Source of the DNA: Streptomyces panaciradicis
Lineage (GTDB): Bacteria; Actinomycetota; Actinomycetes; Streptomycetales; Streptomycetaceae
Assembly: GCF_023516615.1 (NCBI RefSeq)
Contig: NZ_JAMGBF010000001.1
Location: 186,001-250,000, forward strand
DNA length: 64,000 nucleotides
Direction of reading: 5' to 3'
Shown: positions 18,765-27,442 of the stretch, piece after piece
How positions within the stretch are numbered: position 1 is the first letter of the stretch
How the letters are laid out: the number at the start of each line of letters is the position of its first letter
Made by a program: the position numbers and the translations under genes
The notes under the pieces: generated by a model
Told to the model about the DNA's origin: nothing
The model's input: the letters and a program-made list of their open reading frames with translations, nothing else
The model's database searches: none

Positions 18765-20150
18765 TCAGGGCCGGCCGGCCGGCGCCGCCCCGGTCCGGCG
18801 TCCGCGCTGCGCCACCAGCACCACGAGCCCGACCGCCAGCCACACCGCCCCCACCAGCTGCGCCGCCCCCGACGCCTCCACGATCACCGCGACCGTGATC
18901 GCCGCCCCCAGCACCGGGAGCAGCACATGCCGCCACCAGATCACCGGCCCGCCGGCCCGGCGCACCGCGAACCAGCCCACCACGCTCGCGTGCAGCAGCG
19001 TGAACGCCGTGAGCGCGCCGATGTCGACCACCGACACCAGGCGGTCCATCCCGTCGCCGCGCCGGGCCGCCCACACCGCCGCCACCAGCGTGATCACGGC
19101 CGCGCACAGCAGCGCCACCCGCGGCAGCCCGGCATCCGTGCGGGCCAGCGCCCGCGGCAGCCGCCGGTCCCGGCCCATCGCGAACAGCAGCCGCCCGGCC
19201 GCGGCCTGCCCGGCCAGCGCGGCGAACGCCGCGCCGATCGCCTTGCTGACGGCGACCAGGTCGTGCAGCCACGAGCCGACCGACGCGTCCACGGCGTCGT
19301 AGAACGCCGACCCCTGCGCCTGGGGGTCGGCGGCCAAGTGCGCGGACGTCGTCGGCTCCAGCAGCGCCACCAGGTACGTCTGCGCGAGGAACAGCACACC
19401 GGCGAGCGCGAGGCAGAACAGCAGGGCGCGGGCCACCTTGGCCGAGCCGCCGGTGACCTCCTCGGCGAAGGTGGCGATCGCGTCGAAGCCCAGGTAGGAC
19501 AGGACCGCCACCGACACCGCGCCGATCACCGCCGACCATGCGAACGCCCCCTGCGTGCCGTCCCCGGTGAGCGGCGACCACCAGCCCCGCTCCGCGCCGT
19601 CCCGGCCGAGCACCACCAGGGCCGACACGACGAACACCAGCAGCACGACCACCTCCATGGCCAGCACCAGGAAGCCGGCGCGGGCCGCGGCCCGTACGCC
19701 CCACAGGTTCAGCGCCGTCGTGACGACGACGGCGAGCGCCGTCCACACCCAGCGCGAGACCTCCGGCACCAGGGCGTTCATCGCGATCCCGGAGAAGAGA
19801 TAGGCGACCGCCGGGATCAGCAGGTAGTCCAGCATCGCCATCCAGCCCGCGACGAAACCCGCCCCTTCGCCCAGCGCGGCACGCGCGTAGGCGAACACCG
19901 AACCCGCCTGGGGGACCACCCGCACCATCTGCGCGTAGCTGAACGCGGTGAACGCCATCGCCACCGTGGCGACGACGTAGACCAGCGCGACGGCCCCGTG
20001 CGACTTCGCGTCCAGCGTGCCGAACACGCCGACCGGCGCCATCGGGGCGATGAAGAGCAGGCCGTAGACCACCAGATCCCGCGCACCCAGGCTGCGCCGC
20101 AGGCCGGGCCCCTCGCCGGTGGTCCGCTCCGCCGTGCCGGTCCCGGTCAT
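18765..20150 (-). CDS. APC family amino acid permease
   Basis: A 461-residue integral membrane protein with about 12 hydrophobic segments. The APC-superfamily signature is at the N-terminus ([43 protein letters not shown]). A conserved [17 protein letters not shown] loop lies near the middle. It probably imports amino acids or related amines by proton symport. The start is ATG 20150. It lies 35 bases upstream of xseA in the same direction; cotranscription is possible but need not be functional. It is divergent from ispH. Confidence 0.9.
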   Translation of the reverse strand: MTGTGTAERTTGEGPGLRRSLGARDLVVYGLLFIAPMAPVGVFGTLDAKSHGAVALVYVVATVAMAFTAFSYAQMVRVVPQAGSVFAYARAALGEGAGFVAGWMAMLDYLLIPAVAYLFSGIAMNALVPEVSRWVWTALAVVVTTALNLWGVRAAARAGFLVLAMEVVVLLVFVVSALVVLGRDGAERGWWSPLTGDGTQGAFAWSAVIGAVSVAVLSYLGFDAIATFAEEVTGGSAKVARALLFCLALAGVLFLAQTYLVALLEPTTSAHLAADPQAQGSAFYDAVDASVGSWLHDLVAVSKAIGAAFAALAGQAAAGRLLFAMGRDRRLPRALARTDAGLPRVALLCAAVITLVAAVWAARRGDGMDRLVSVVDIGALTAFTLLHASVVGWFAVRRAGGPVIWWRHVLLPVLGAAITVAVIVEASGAAQLVGAVWLAVGLVVLVAQRGRRTGAAPAGRP

Positions 20151-20230
20151 GCTGCCTCCGTCGGTGCCTCGTGCGTCGTGTCCCGTCCCACCCCTCCCGC
20201 CCCACGGCCAGTCTCCCCGAGGACACGATC

Positions 20231-20258
20231 TTCGACCCCCCGGACGTGGCCCTACGAT
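20231..20258 (+). promoter_or_regulatory. Candidate leaderless promoter of ispH
   Basis: TTCGAC (20231-20236), a 16-base spacer and TACGAT (20253-20258) form a plausible housekeeping promoter. The -10 ends 6 bases before the A of the ATG and there is no ribosome binding site, so a leaderless transcript beginning at the ATG is likely. Confidence 0.5.
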
Positions 20259-20264
20259 GGACGC

Positions 20265-21266
20265 ATGACTGCTTCGCCTGGCCGCCGTGTCCTGCTCGCC
20301 GCCCCCCGTGGCTACTGCGCGGGTGTGGACCGCGCCGTGATCGCCGTCGAGAAAGCCCTCGAGCAGTACGGGGCTCCGATCTACGTCCGCCACGAGATCG
20401 TCCACAACAAGTACGTCGTGCAGACCCTGGAGAAGAAGGGCGCGATCTTCGTCGAGCGGACCGAGGAGGTCCCGGAGGGGAACATCGTGATGTTCTCCGC
20501 GCACGGCGTCGCCCCCGTCGTCCACGAGGAGGCCGAGCGCGGCCGGCTCGCCACCATCGACGCGACCTGCCCGCTGGTCACCAAGGTCCACAAGGAAGCC
20601 GTGCGTTTCGCCAACGAGGATTACGACATCCTCCTGATCGGGCACGAGGGCCACGAGGAGGTCATCGGCACCTCCGGCGAGGCCCCCGACCACATCACCC
20701 TGGTCGACGGCCCCGGCGACGTCGCCAAGGTCGAGGTCCGCGACCCCTCCAAGGTCGTGTGGCTGTCCCAGACCACGCTGTCGGTCGACGAGACCATGGA
20801 GACCGTCGACGCGCTGAAGGAGAAGTTCCCGCAGCTGATCTCCCCGCCCAGCGACGACATCTGCTACGCCACCCAGAACCGCCAGCTCGCGGTGAAGCAG
20901 ATGGGCGCCGAGGCGGACCTGGTGATCGTCGTCGGCTCCCGCAATTCTTCCAACTCCAAGCGCCTGGTCGAGGTCGCCAAGCTCGCCGGCGCGCGCGAGG
21001 CGTACCTGGTGGACTTCGCCGACGAGATCGACGAGGCCTGGCTGGAGGGCGTGACCACGGTCGGCGTCACCTCCGGCGCGTCCGTCCCCGAGGTCCTCGT
21101 CGAGCAGGTCCTGGAGTGGCTGTCGCAGCGCGGCTTCGAGGACGTGGAGATCGTCAAGGCGGCCGAGGAGTCCATCGTCTTCTCGCTGCCCAAGGAGCTG
21201 CGCCGCGATCTGCGCGAGGAGGCCGCGGCCCTGATCGCCGAGCGTACGGGCACCTCGGCCGAGTGA
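20265..21266 (+). CDS. ispH: 4-hydroxy-3-methylbut-2-enyl diphosphate reductase
   Basis: A 333-residue IspH (LytB), the last enzyme of the MEP pathway, reducing HMBPP to IPP and DMAPP with a 4Fe-4S cluster. The three cluster cysteines are visible in [11 protein letters not shown] (residue about 18), [11 protein letters not shown] (about 105) and [11 protein letters not shown] (about 204). The diagnostic MFSAHGVAP and GTSGEAPDH motifs and the conserved [11 protein letters not shown] are also present. It supplies isoprenoid precursors for cell-wall lipid carriers and terpenes. Next gene ppgK follows 29 bases later but has its own candidate promoter. Confidence 0.97.
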   Translation: MTASPGRRVLLAAPRGYCAGVDRAVIAVEKALEQYGAPIYVRHEIVHNKYVVQTLEKKGAIFVERTEEVPEGNIVMFSAHGVAPVVHEEAERGRLATIDATCPLVTKVHKEAVRFANEDYDILLIGHEGHEEVIGTSGEAPDHITLVDGPGDVAKVEVRDPSKVVWLSQTTLSVDETMETVDALKEKFPQLISPPSDDICYATQNRQLAVKQMGAEADLVIVVGSRNSSNSKRLVEVAKLAGAREAYLVDFADEIDEAWLEGVTTVGVTSGASVPEVLVEQVLEWLSQRGFEDVEIVKAAEESIVFSLPKELRRDLREEAAALIAERTGTSAE

Positions 21267-21289
21267 CTGTCAGTCGTTCGTCGTAACGT
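21264..21289 (+). promoter_or_regulatory. Candidate leaderless promoter of ppgK
   Basis: TAACGT (21284-21289) ends 6 bases before the ppgK ATG at 21296. A TGACTG-like -35 overlaps the ispH stop codon. The geometry is the same as at ispH and there is no Shine-Dalgarno sequence. Confidence 0.4.
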
Positions 21290-21295
21290 AGAGCC

Positions 21296-22045
21296 ATGCA
21301 GATCTTCGGTGTGGACATCGGCGGGTCCGGGATCAAGGGCGCCCCTGTGGATCTCGACAGGGGCGACCTGGCCGAGATGCGTCACAAGGTGCTCACCCCC
21401 AACCCGGCGACGCCCGACGGCGTGGCCGACGGGGTCAAGCAGGTCGTGGAGCACTTCGGCTGGACCGGTCCGGTCGGTCTGACCTTCCCGGGCGTGGTCA
21501 CGGACGGCTCCACGATCCGCACGGCGGCCAACGTCGACAAGAGCTGGATCGACACGGACGCGCGCGCGTTGTTCAGCGAACGCCTGGGCGGCCTGCCGGT
21601 GACGGTGGTCAACGACGCGGACGCGGCGGGCGTCGCCGAGATGCACTTCGGCGCCGGCAAGGGCCACAGGGGCACCGTCATCCTGCTCACCTTCGGCACG
21701 GGCATCGGCAGCGCGCTGTTCGTCGACGGCGTCCTCGTCCCCAACACCGAACTGGGCCACCTGGAGCTGCACGGCCACGACGCGGAGAAGCGCGCCTCCA
21801 GCAAGGCCAAGGACGACGAGGACCTGACCTGGGAGCACTGGGCGCACCGGGTCCAGAAGTACCTCGCCCACGTCGAGATGCTCTTCTCGCCGGACCTGTT
21901 CATCATCGGCGGCGGCGTCAGCCGCAAGTCCGCGAAGTTCCTGCACTTCATCGAGGACATCAAGGCGGAGGTCGTCCCGGCGCAGCTGCAGAACAACGCG
22001 GGCATCGTGGGCGCGGCGATGCGGGCGGTCACGGAGCACCACTAG
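21296..22045 (+). CDS. ppgK: Polyphosphate glucokinase
   Basis: A 249-residue ROK-family kinase. Motifs are the phosphate-binding VDIGGSGIKGAPVD, the GLTFPGVVTDG region, NDADAAGVAE with the catalytic Asp, and LTFGTGIGSALFVDG. The C-terminal part (TWEHWAHRVQKYLAHVEMLFSPDLFIIGGGVSRK) is typical of actinobacterial strictly polyphosphate- or ATP-dependent glucokinases. It phosphorylates glucose to glucose-6-phosphate. The length equals that of known actinobacterial PpgK. Confidence 0.94.
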   Translation: MQIFGVDIGGSGIKGAPVDLDRGDLAEMRHKVLTPNPATPDGVADGVKQVVEHFGWTGPVGLTFPGVVTDGSTIRTAANVDKSWIDTDARALFSERLGGLPVTVVNDADAAGVAEMHFGAGKGHRGTVILLTFGTGIGSALFVDGVLVPNTELGHLELHGHDAEKRASSKAKDDEDLTWEHWAHRVQKYLAHVEMLFSPDLFIIGGGVSRKSAKFLHFIEDIKAEVVPAQLQNNAGIVGAAMRAVTEHH

Positions 22046-22081
22046 TCCCGGGCAGGGCCGGCGCCGGCCGGCGGGCGCCGG

Positions 22082-22675
22082 TCAGCGGGGCGGGTCGCTC
22101 CGGCGCCGGACGGTCTGACGGCGCATCAGGGCGGCCTTCCGCACGGTCGCGATCAGTCCGGCGATCAGCGTCCCGCCGTACAGCCATCCCGCCTGGGTGG
22201 CGAGCGCCGTCACCAGGCCCATCAGCCGGCCCAGCACCCCGCCGCTGCTGTCGGCGACGGGCAGCAGACCGACCGCGAAGGCGATCGGCACCACGACCGG
22301 GGCGGTCACCAGGTCGCCCTTGCGCACCCAGACCGCCGTCAGCACGCACACCGGCAGGAACAGCACGCCGTACACCGTCGGCGAGCCGCCCAGGAGCAGG
22401 TCGTCGAGGCAGCCGAGGACGAACATCACGGCCCCGCAGAACAGGCCGCCGCCCAGCCCGGTCAGCCGTGGGTTGGGCATACTCCGCGCCCTCTCGGCCA
22501 GCGAGGCGGCGGGCTGCCGTCCGCCCGCGGGGCGGGGGGCCGGGCGTTTCTGCGCGGGATGCGGCGCAGGCCGCGCACCACCGCCCGCGGCGCCGCCGCG
22601 GGCCGCCTGCGGGGGCAGCGGGGGCGTGCCTCGTCGCGTTCCGTCGTGCGGGGGTCGCGTCCTGTGTTGCTCCAC
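22082..22675 (-). CDS. DUF6542 membrane protein
   Basis: A 197-residue protein (GTG start at 22675) with an N-terminal Pro/Ala/Arg-rich tail of about 65 residues, probably cytoplasmic. Four hydrophobic segments follow in about 70-180 (LFCGAVMFVLGCLDDLLLGG, VYGVLFLPVCVLTAVWV, LVTAPVVVPIAFAVGLLPV, AGWLYGGTLIAGLIATV). The layout matches the actinobacterial DUF6542 family of unknown function. It is convergent with ppgK and divergent from ychF, whose promoter region it shares. Confidence 0.8.
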   Translation of the reverse strand: MEQHRTRPPHDGTRRGTPPLPPQAARGGAAGGGARPAPHPAQKRPAPRPAGGRQPAASLAERARSMPNPRLTGLGGGLFCGAVMFVLGCLDDLLLGGSPTVYGVLFLPVCVLTAVWVRKGDLVTAPVVVPIAFAVGLLPVADSSGGVLGRLMGLVTALATQAGWLYGGTLIAGLIATVRKAALMRRQTVRRRSDPPR

Positions 22676-22843
22676 CCGACCAACTTAGGTCTGTTTATGT
22701 GTCGAATCGCCCCTGGGACACGCCGTAGGAAAGACCTTGGCCATGCGTTCGATCCGTCGCCGGGGCGCTGTGCGGCACGCCGTAGACTGGTGGATCGGCC
22801 CAGCCCCTCCAGTCCTCTCCTCTCACGTACGGGAAGTCGCAAC

Positions 22844-23932
<1,089 letters not shown>

Positions 23933-23940
23933 CCGCGCTG

Positions 23941-23968
23941 GGGGCCGGGCTCTTGCGGGCCCGGCCCC
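23941..23968. terminator. Hairpin terminator after ychF
   Basis: A 10-bp perfect stem (GGGGCCGGGC with its complement) and 8-base loop sit 8 bases after the ychF stop and before the convergent Uma2 gene. Confidence 0.75.
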
Positions 23969-23983
23969 TTTGCGTTCGCCGGC

Positions 23984-24562
23984 TCAGGTGCGGGGCGGGG
24001 TGAGCTTGTCCAGGTCCAGGGTGATCTCGAAGGGCACGGGACGCTCCAGGGTGCCCCGGAAGATGCCCGCGGGCGCGTAGGCGCCGGTCGGTTCGTCGAG
24101 TTCGTAGACGTGGACGACCGGGGCTCCGTCCTCGTCCTCGATGCACCAGTAGTGAGGAATGCCGGCCTGCGCGTACTTGTGCAGCTTCACCGTGCGGTCG
24201 CGGTGGGCGGACTCGGGTGAGACGACCTCGACGACAAGTCGTACCTCGTCCGGCGTGAACCAGGTACGGTCTGCGTCGTAGTCGGCCGTCGTCAGAAGCA
24301 GGTCCGGCTCTGGGCGGTTCCGCTCGTCGAGCTTTATCGACATTTCTCGGCCGACCCTGATATCGCCGGGCGCCTGCTCCATGAGCGCGACGGTGAGCAT
24401 CGTGACGAGGTGGCCGTGCCACCACCTCTGCGGCGACATCATGAAGACAAGTGCTCCGTCGATCAGCTCGGTGTGGCGAGGTGCCTCGGGGAGGCGGTCC
24501 AGGTCCTCCGCGAACCAGCCTTCCTCGCGCGGCGGGCGCATCCAGTCGGGCAGTGCGGTCAT
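23984..24562 (-). CDS. Uma2 family (DUF820) PD-(D/E)XK-like protein
   Basis: A 192-residue protein with the Uma2/DUF820 core: HTELIDGALVFMMSPQ, a central RPEPDLLLTTADYD and LVVEVVSPESAHRDRTVKLHKYAQAGIPHYWCIE. The Pro-Asp and Glu-Val-Val-Ser-Pro-Glu motifs carry the PD-(D/E)XK nuclease-like active-site residues. The family is greatly expanded in Streptomyces and cyanobacteria and its true function is not known. It lies about 50 bases downstream of the M14 peptidase gene on the same strand, so it could belong to the same transcript, although Uma2 genes are often solitary. Confidence 0.9.
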   Translation of the reverse strand: MTALPDWMRPPREEGWFAEDLDRLPEAPRHTELIDGALVFMMSPQRWWHGHLVTMLTVALMEQAPGDIRVGREMSIKLDERNRPEPDLLLTTADYDADRTWFTPDEVRLVVEVVSPESAHRDRTVKLHKYAQAGIPHYWCIEDEDGAPVVHVYELDEPTGAYAPAGIFRGTLERPVPFEITLDLDKLTPPRT

Positions 24563-24614
24563 GGCTCAACGGTAGCGACTCGGCGAGGGACGAGCCACGA
24601 GATCGTCTGCGAGG

Positions 24615-25940
24615 TTATCGAGCCGGTTTCCCCAGGGCGGCCTCGGCTGCCGCCAGTACCGTGCGGGTCTGGTGGGTGACCTGGTGGTGGACGGGGACCC
24701 AGCGCAGGCGCAGGGACTTCTCGAAGTCCGCGCACCAGGCGGTGAAGAGTTCGTCCAGGTCGCGGTGGAGGCCGGGGGCGGCCGGGTCGTCCGCCGTGCT
24801 CAGCAGGCGCAGCAGCAGGCCCGCCGCCCGCAGGGGCTGCCGCCGGGCCACGATGTCGAGGGCCGAGACCTGGGCCCTGGTCAGCGCGGGCCGCGGGGCC
24901 TCGGCCGCTTGCCGGGCGAGGGGCTGCCAGGACTCGGCGACCAGGTCGTAGAGGCCGTCGGCCATCCACTCCAGCACCCGGCGGGGCCCGCTCTCCGCGG
25001 GCGGGGGCAGGAAGGCCCGCGCCTTGTCGAGGACGGCGGTCACCTGCCGGCCGCCGTCCCGGACCAGGCCGGCCAGGTCGCGCAGCGCGGCGGCGGCCTC
25101 CGGGTGGGGTGAGGAGTCGTCGGCGAGGTCGCTCGCCCACATGGGTACCTCGACGATCGCGGTGAGACCCCCGTGGCGCTGGGGCGCGCACCAGGTGGAC
25201 AGCCCGATGTTCTCGGAGCCGGCCGCCAGCCGGGCGGTGCTGTCCGGCGGAGGCAGGACGTGGATGCCGGGGCTCGGGTTCTCCCAGTACAGGGCGTCGA
25301 ACGTGCCGAGCTGGACGGGGATGCCGAGGTGCGCGGCCGACGCCTGGAAGGGCGTGGCGAGTTCGGGCAGGTCCCGGGTCAACTGCACCCAGCTGCCGCC
25401 CGCTTCGACGCTGTGCAGGGAGCACTGGAGAACGGGACGCAGTTCGTCGATCACCGCGAACAGCGCGGCGCTCTCGGGGAGTCGGCACGCCTCGATCGGC
25501 GCCCACTCCGGCTGCTCCGCCGCGACCGGACGGTAGGCGGCGCGGTAGTAGCCGGCCAGGGAGTGATCCGGGCCGGTCGTCGCCTCCTGGACCTCCCGGC
25601 TCAGCGCGGCGCCGTCCGGGTCCAGGCACAGGACGATGTCCCAGGTGACGAGGGAGAGGTCGGTCGCCGCGCACGGCCGGTCGCCGCGTGCCAGACACTC
25701 CGCCAGCGCGAGGGCGGTCGCGGGTCCCACCGGCTCGTCGGGGTGCGGCCCGGCCACGACCAGCACATGGCGCGGCCCGCGTCCCAGGGACAGCATCGTC
25801 ATCGGGCGGCCCGCCCGGGACGTGCCGATCCGGCGCAGCCGGCCGGCGGCACCGGGGAACCGGGACACCAACCGCCGCGCCGCATCGGTGACTTCCTCGA
25901 CCGTCGGGTAACGGTCCACGACCGTCTCGGAACGGTCCAT
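24615..25940 (-). CDS. M14-type zinc carboxypeptidase
   Basis: About 441 residues from ATG 25940; a GTG at 25973 in frame would overlap the small ORF upstream, so the ATG is preferred. The M14 zinc site is visible as HPDE (His66, Glu69) in VVAGPHPDEPVG and His176 in LQCSLHSVEAGG. The probable catalytic Glu264 lies in LTAIVEVPMWAS. No signal peptide is seen, so it is probably cytoplasmic. It begins 13 bases after a 25-codon ORF and is divergent from a ThiF/E1-like gene. The arrangement suggests a role in trimming the small peptide or a product derived from it; that is inference. The C-terminal 150 residues are helical. Confidence 0.85.
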   Translation of the reverse strand: MDRSETVVDRYPTVEEVTDAARRLVSRFPGAAGRLRRIGTSRAGRPMTMLSLGRGPRHVLVVAGPHPDEPVGPATALALAECLARGDRPCAATDLSLVTWDIVLCLDPDGAALSREVQEATTGPDHSLAGYYRAAYRPVAAEQPEWAPIEACRLPESAALFAVIDELRPVLQCSLHSVEAGGSWVQLTRDLPELATPFQASAAHLGIPVQLGTFDALYWENPSPGIHVLPPPDSTARLAAGSENIGLSTWCAPQRHGGLTAIVEVPMWASDLADDSSPHPEAAAALRDLAGLVRDGGRQVTAVLDKARAFLPPPAESGPRRVLEWMADGLYDLVAESWQPLARQAAEAPRPALTRAQVSALDIVARRQPLRAAGLLLRLLSTADDPAAPGLHRDLDELFTAWCADFEKSLRLRWVPVHHQVTHQTRTVLAAAEAALGKPAR

Positions 25941-25953
25941 CGTCCGCGTCCGG

Positions 25954-26031
25954 TCAGGCGCCGCCGTTGCCACCGGACTCGCCGGTGGTCTCCTTCTTGT
26001 CCAGCGGGCGGATCTCGATCTTGTTCGGCAT
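25954..26031 (-). CDS. 25-residue peptide, candidate precursor of a modified peptide
   Basis: A short ORF: ATG 26029-26031, TGA 25954-25956. AGGAGGA (26038-26044) lies 6 bases upstream, an almost perfect ribosome binding site. The peptide begins MPNKIEIRPLDKK and ends GESGGNGGA: a charged first half resembling a leader, then a Thr-Thr and Gly/Asn-rich tail. All 25 codons but one (GGT) end in G or C, or are ATG, as expected for real coding in this genome. It lies between an M14 peptidase gene (13 bases downstream) and a divergent ThiF/E1-like adenylating enzyme. No homologue is known to me. It could be a ribosomal-peptide precursor or an E1 substrate; alternatively a leader peptide for the peptidase gene. 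Confidence 0.75.
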   Translation of the reverse strand: MPNKIEIRPLDKKETTGESGGNGGA

Positions 26032-26085
26032 GCCGTGTCCTCCTGACGATGGCTGTGGCCTGCGGTGGTCCGACGTGCTCTTGCC

Positions 26086-26115
26086 AGAGTTGGTCAGTCG
26101 CACGATTGTTGTCAA
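26086..26115 (-). promoter_or_regulatory. Promoter of the small-peptide/M14 operon
   Basis: On the minus strand a perfect TTGACA (26110-26115) is followed after 18 bases by AACTCT (26086-26091), matching the TAnnnT -10 at positions 2 and 6. Transcription would start near 26079, giving a leader of about 48 bases before the peptide ATG. The -35 overlaps the upstream alternative start of the divergent ThiF-like gene. Confidence 0.5.
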
Positions 26116-26156
26116 TGTCCGTTGCCGGCAGTCGAGTTGGGGCTGACGAGATTGGC

Positions 26157-27293
26157 GTGAAGATGACCGTGCACGCGATGCGGCGGCCCCGGATCAAGCC
26201 GGAGCACCGCGCCTACCGGACCGTCGACGGCAACGTCCGGATCGGGAGCGTCGTCCACGGCGTCGGCGCCGAGGTCAAGGACCCCGACGGCTGGGTGTGG
26301 ACGCTGGTCGAGGCCATGGACGGCACGCGCAGCGCCGCGGACGTCGTCGCCGAGGTCGCCCGCAGCCATCCGCAACTGCGGCTGCCGGAGCCGGACATCG
26401 CGCAGGCGATGACGGACCTGACCGCGACCGGTTACGTGGAGGACGCCGGTGCCGCGCCCCCGCCGGAGCTGTCGGAGCGGGAACGGGAGCGCTACGGCCG
26501 GGGCATGACCCTGCTGCGCTGGATGGACCTGTCGCCCAGGGCGAGCGCCTGGGAGCCGCAGCTGATGCTGCGCCGCGCCCGGGTCCTGCTGGTCGGCCTC
26601 GGCGGCACCGGTTCGGCCGCCGCCCGGGACCTGGTGGCCTCCGGGGTGGGGCTGCTGCACTGCGTCGAACCGGACGTCGTCGAACTGTCCAACCTCAACC
26701 GCCAGACCCTCTTCCGCGAAGCCGACCTGGGCACGCCCAAGCTCGACGCGGCACTGACGGTACTGCGCGCCCTGAACTCGGACACGACGGTCACGGGGGA
26801 GCGTGGAGAGGTGCGCGGCCCGTCGGACCTCGAGGACATGCTGACCGGCGGCGGTCCGCGCTACGACCTGCTCCTGCTGGCCGCCGACCGTCCGCCCGTG
26901 ATCCGGCGCTGGGCCAATCGGGTCTGCCTCGCCTCCGGCACCCCGTGGGCCGAGGCCGGCTATCGCGGGCCGCTGGTGAGCGTCGGGGTGTTCGCGCCCG
27001 GCCGGGGCGCCTGCTGGGAGTGTCTGCGCAGCGCCGAGATCGAGCGCCGCGACCTGCGTCTCGCGCCCGGCCAGGACGAGGAGGCCGCCTCGCCCCGGAT
27101 GCCGTGGAACCCGGTCAACGCCGTGACCGCGAGCCTGTCCGGCGGTCTGCTGGCCCATGCGGCGATCATGCTGCTGTGCGGGATACCGCCGGTCGAGCCC
27201 GGCTGCCGGTTCGGCCTCAATCTCATGGTGCCCGGCGAGGCGATCATGCAGCGCGCGGAGCGCCGCGCCGACTGCCCGGCCTGCGGAACCTGA
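26157..27293 (+). CDS. ThiF/E1-like adenylating enzyme with PqqD-like N-terminal domain
   Basis: About 378 residues from GTG 26157; ATG 26115 or ATG 26163 are alternatives and no start has a strong ribosome binding site. Residues about 15-95 look like a winged-helix peptide-recognition (RRE/PqqD-like) domain, as in E1-like proteins of thiazole/oxazole peptides and in MccB. The adenylation domain follows: GLGGTGS (147-153), acidic D173, SNLNRQ (178-183) with the catalytic Arg. Two zinc-binding pairs are CWEC (286-289) and CPAC (373-376). It should activate a C-terminal carboxylate with ATP. No cysteine protease, YcaO or transporter gene lies nearby. It is divergent from the small-peptide/M14 pair, which I infer to be its partners. 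Confidence 0.85.
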   Translation: MKMTVHAMRRPRIKPEHRAYRTVDGNVRIGSVVHGVGAEVKDPDGWVWTLVEAMDGTRSAADVVAEVARSHPQLRLPEPDIAQAMTDLTATGYVEDAGAAPPPELSERERERYGRGMTLLRWMDLSPRASAWEPQLMLRRARVLLVGLGGTGSAAARDLVASGVGLLHCVEPDVVELSNLNRQTLFREADLGTPKLDAALTVLRALNSDTTVTGERGEVRGPSDLEDMLTGGGPRYDLLLLAADRPPVIRRWANRVCLASGTPWAEAGYRGPLVSVGVFAPGRGACWECLRSAEIERRDLRLAPGQDEEAASPRMPWNPVNAVTASLSGGLLAHAAIMLLCGIPPVEPGCRFGLNLMVPGEAIMQRAERRADCPACGT

Positions 27294-27327
27294 GCGCCGC
27301 AACACCGGTGCGGCTGCGGCCACGGTG

Positions 27328-27393
27328 CGCGTGACACGCCTCCGGGTGCCCCGTCGCACGACCCATCGCACCGCCCGCGTGACACGCCTCCGG
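27328..27393. repeat. Direct repeat between the ThiF-like and beta-helix genes
   Basis: An 18-base sequence CGCGTGACACGCCTCCGG is repeated exactly at 27328-27345 and 27376-27393, and flanking CCCATCGCACCG segments also recur. Each copy contains CGCGTGACACG, nearly palindromic. Function unknown; it may be a degenerate duplication or binding sites for a regulator of the beta-helix gene. Confidence 0.6.
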
Positions 27394-27442
27394 ATGGCCC
27401 ATCGCACCGGCCCGCGAGCCATCCGGTCATAACGTATGGAAT

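Noticed and set aside
23984..24562. Uma2 protein as part of the peptide/E1/M14 unit
   Set aside because: Uma2 genes are very numerous and scattered in Streptomyces; co-direction alone is weak evidence.
25941..25973. GTG 25973 as start of the M14 peptidase
   Set aside because: It would overlap the small-peptide ORF by about 20 bases; ATG 25940 follows the peptide stop and gives a typical N-terminus.
26112..27422. 436-codon minus-strand frame opposite the ThiF-like gene
   Set aside because: No motif; the plus strand has the complete adenylation and zinc motifs.
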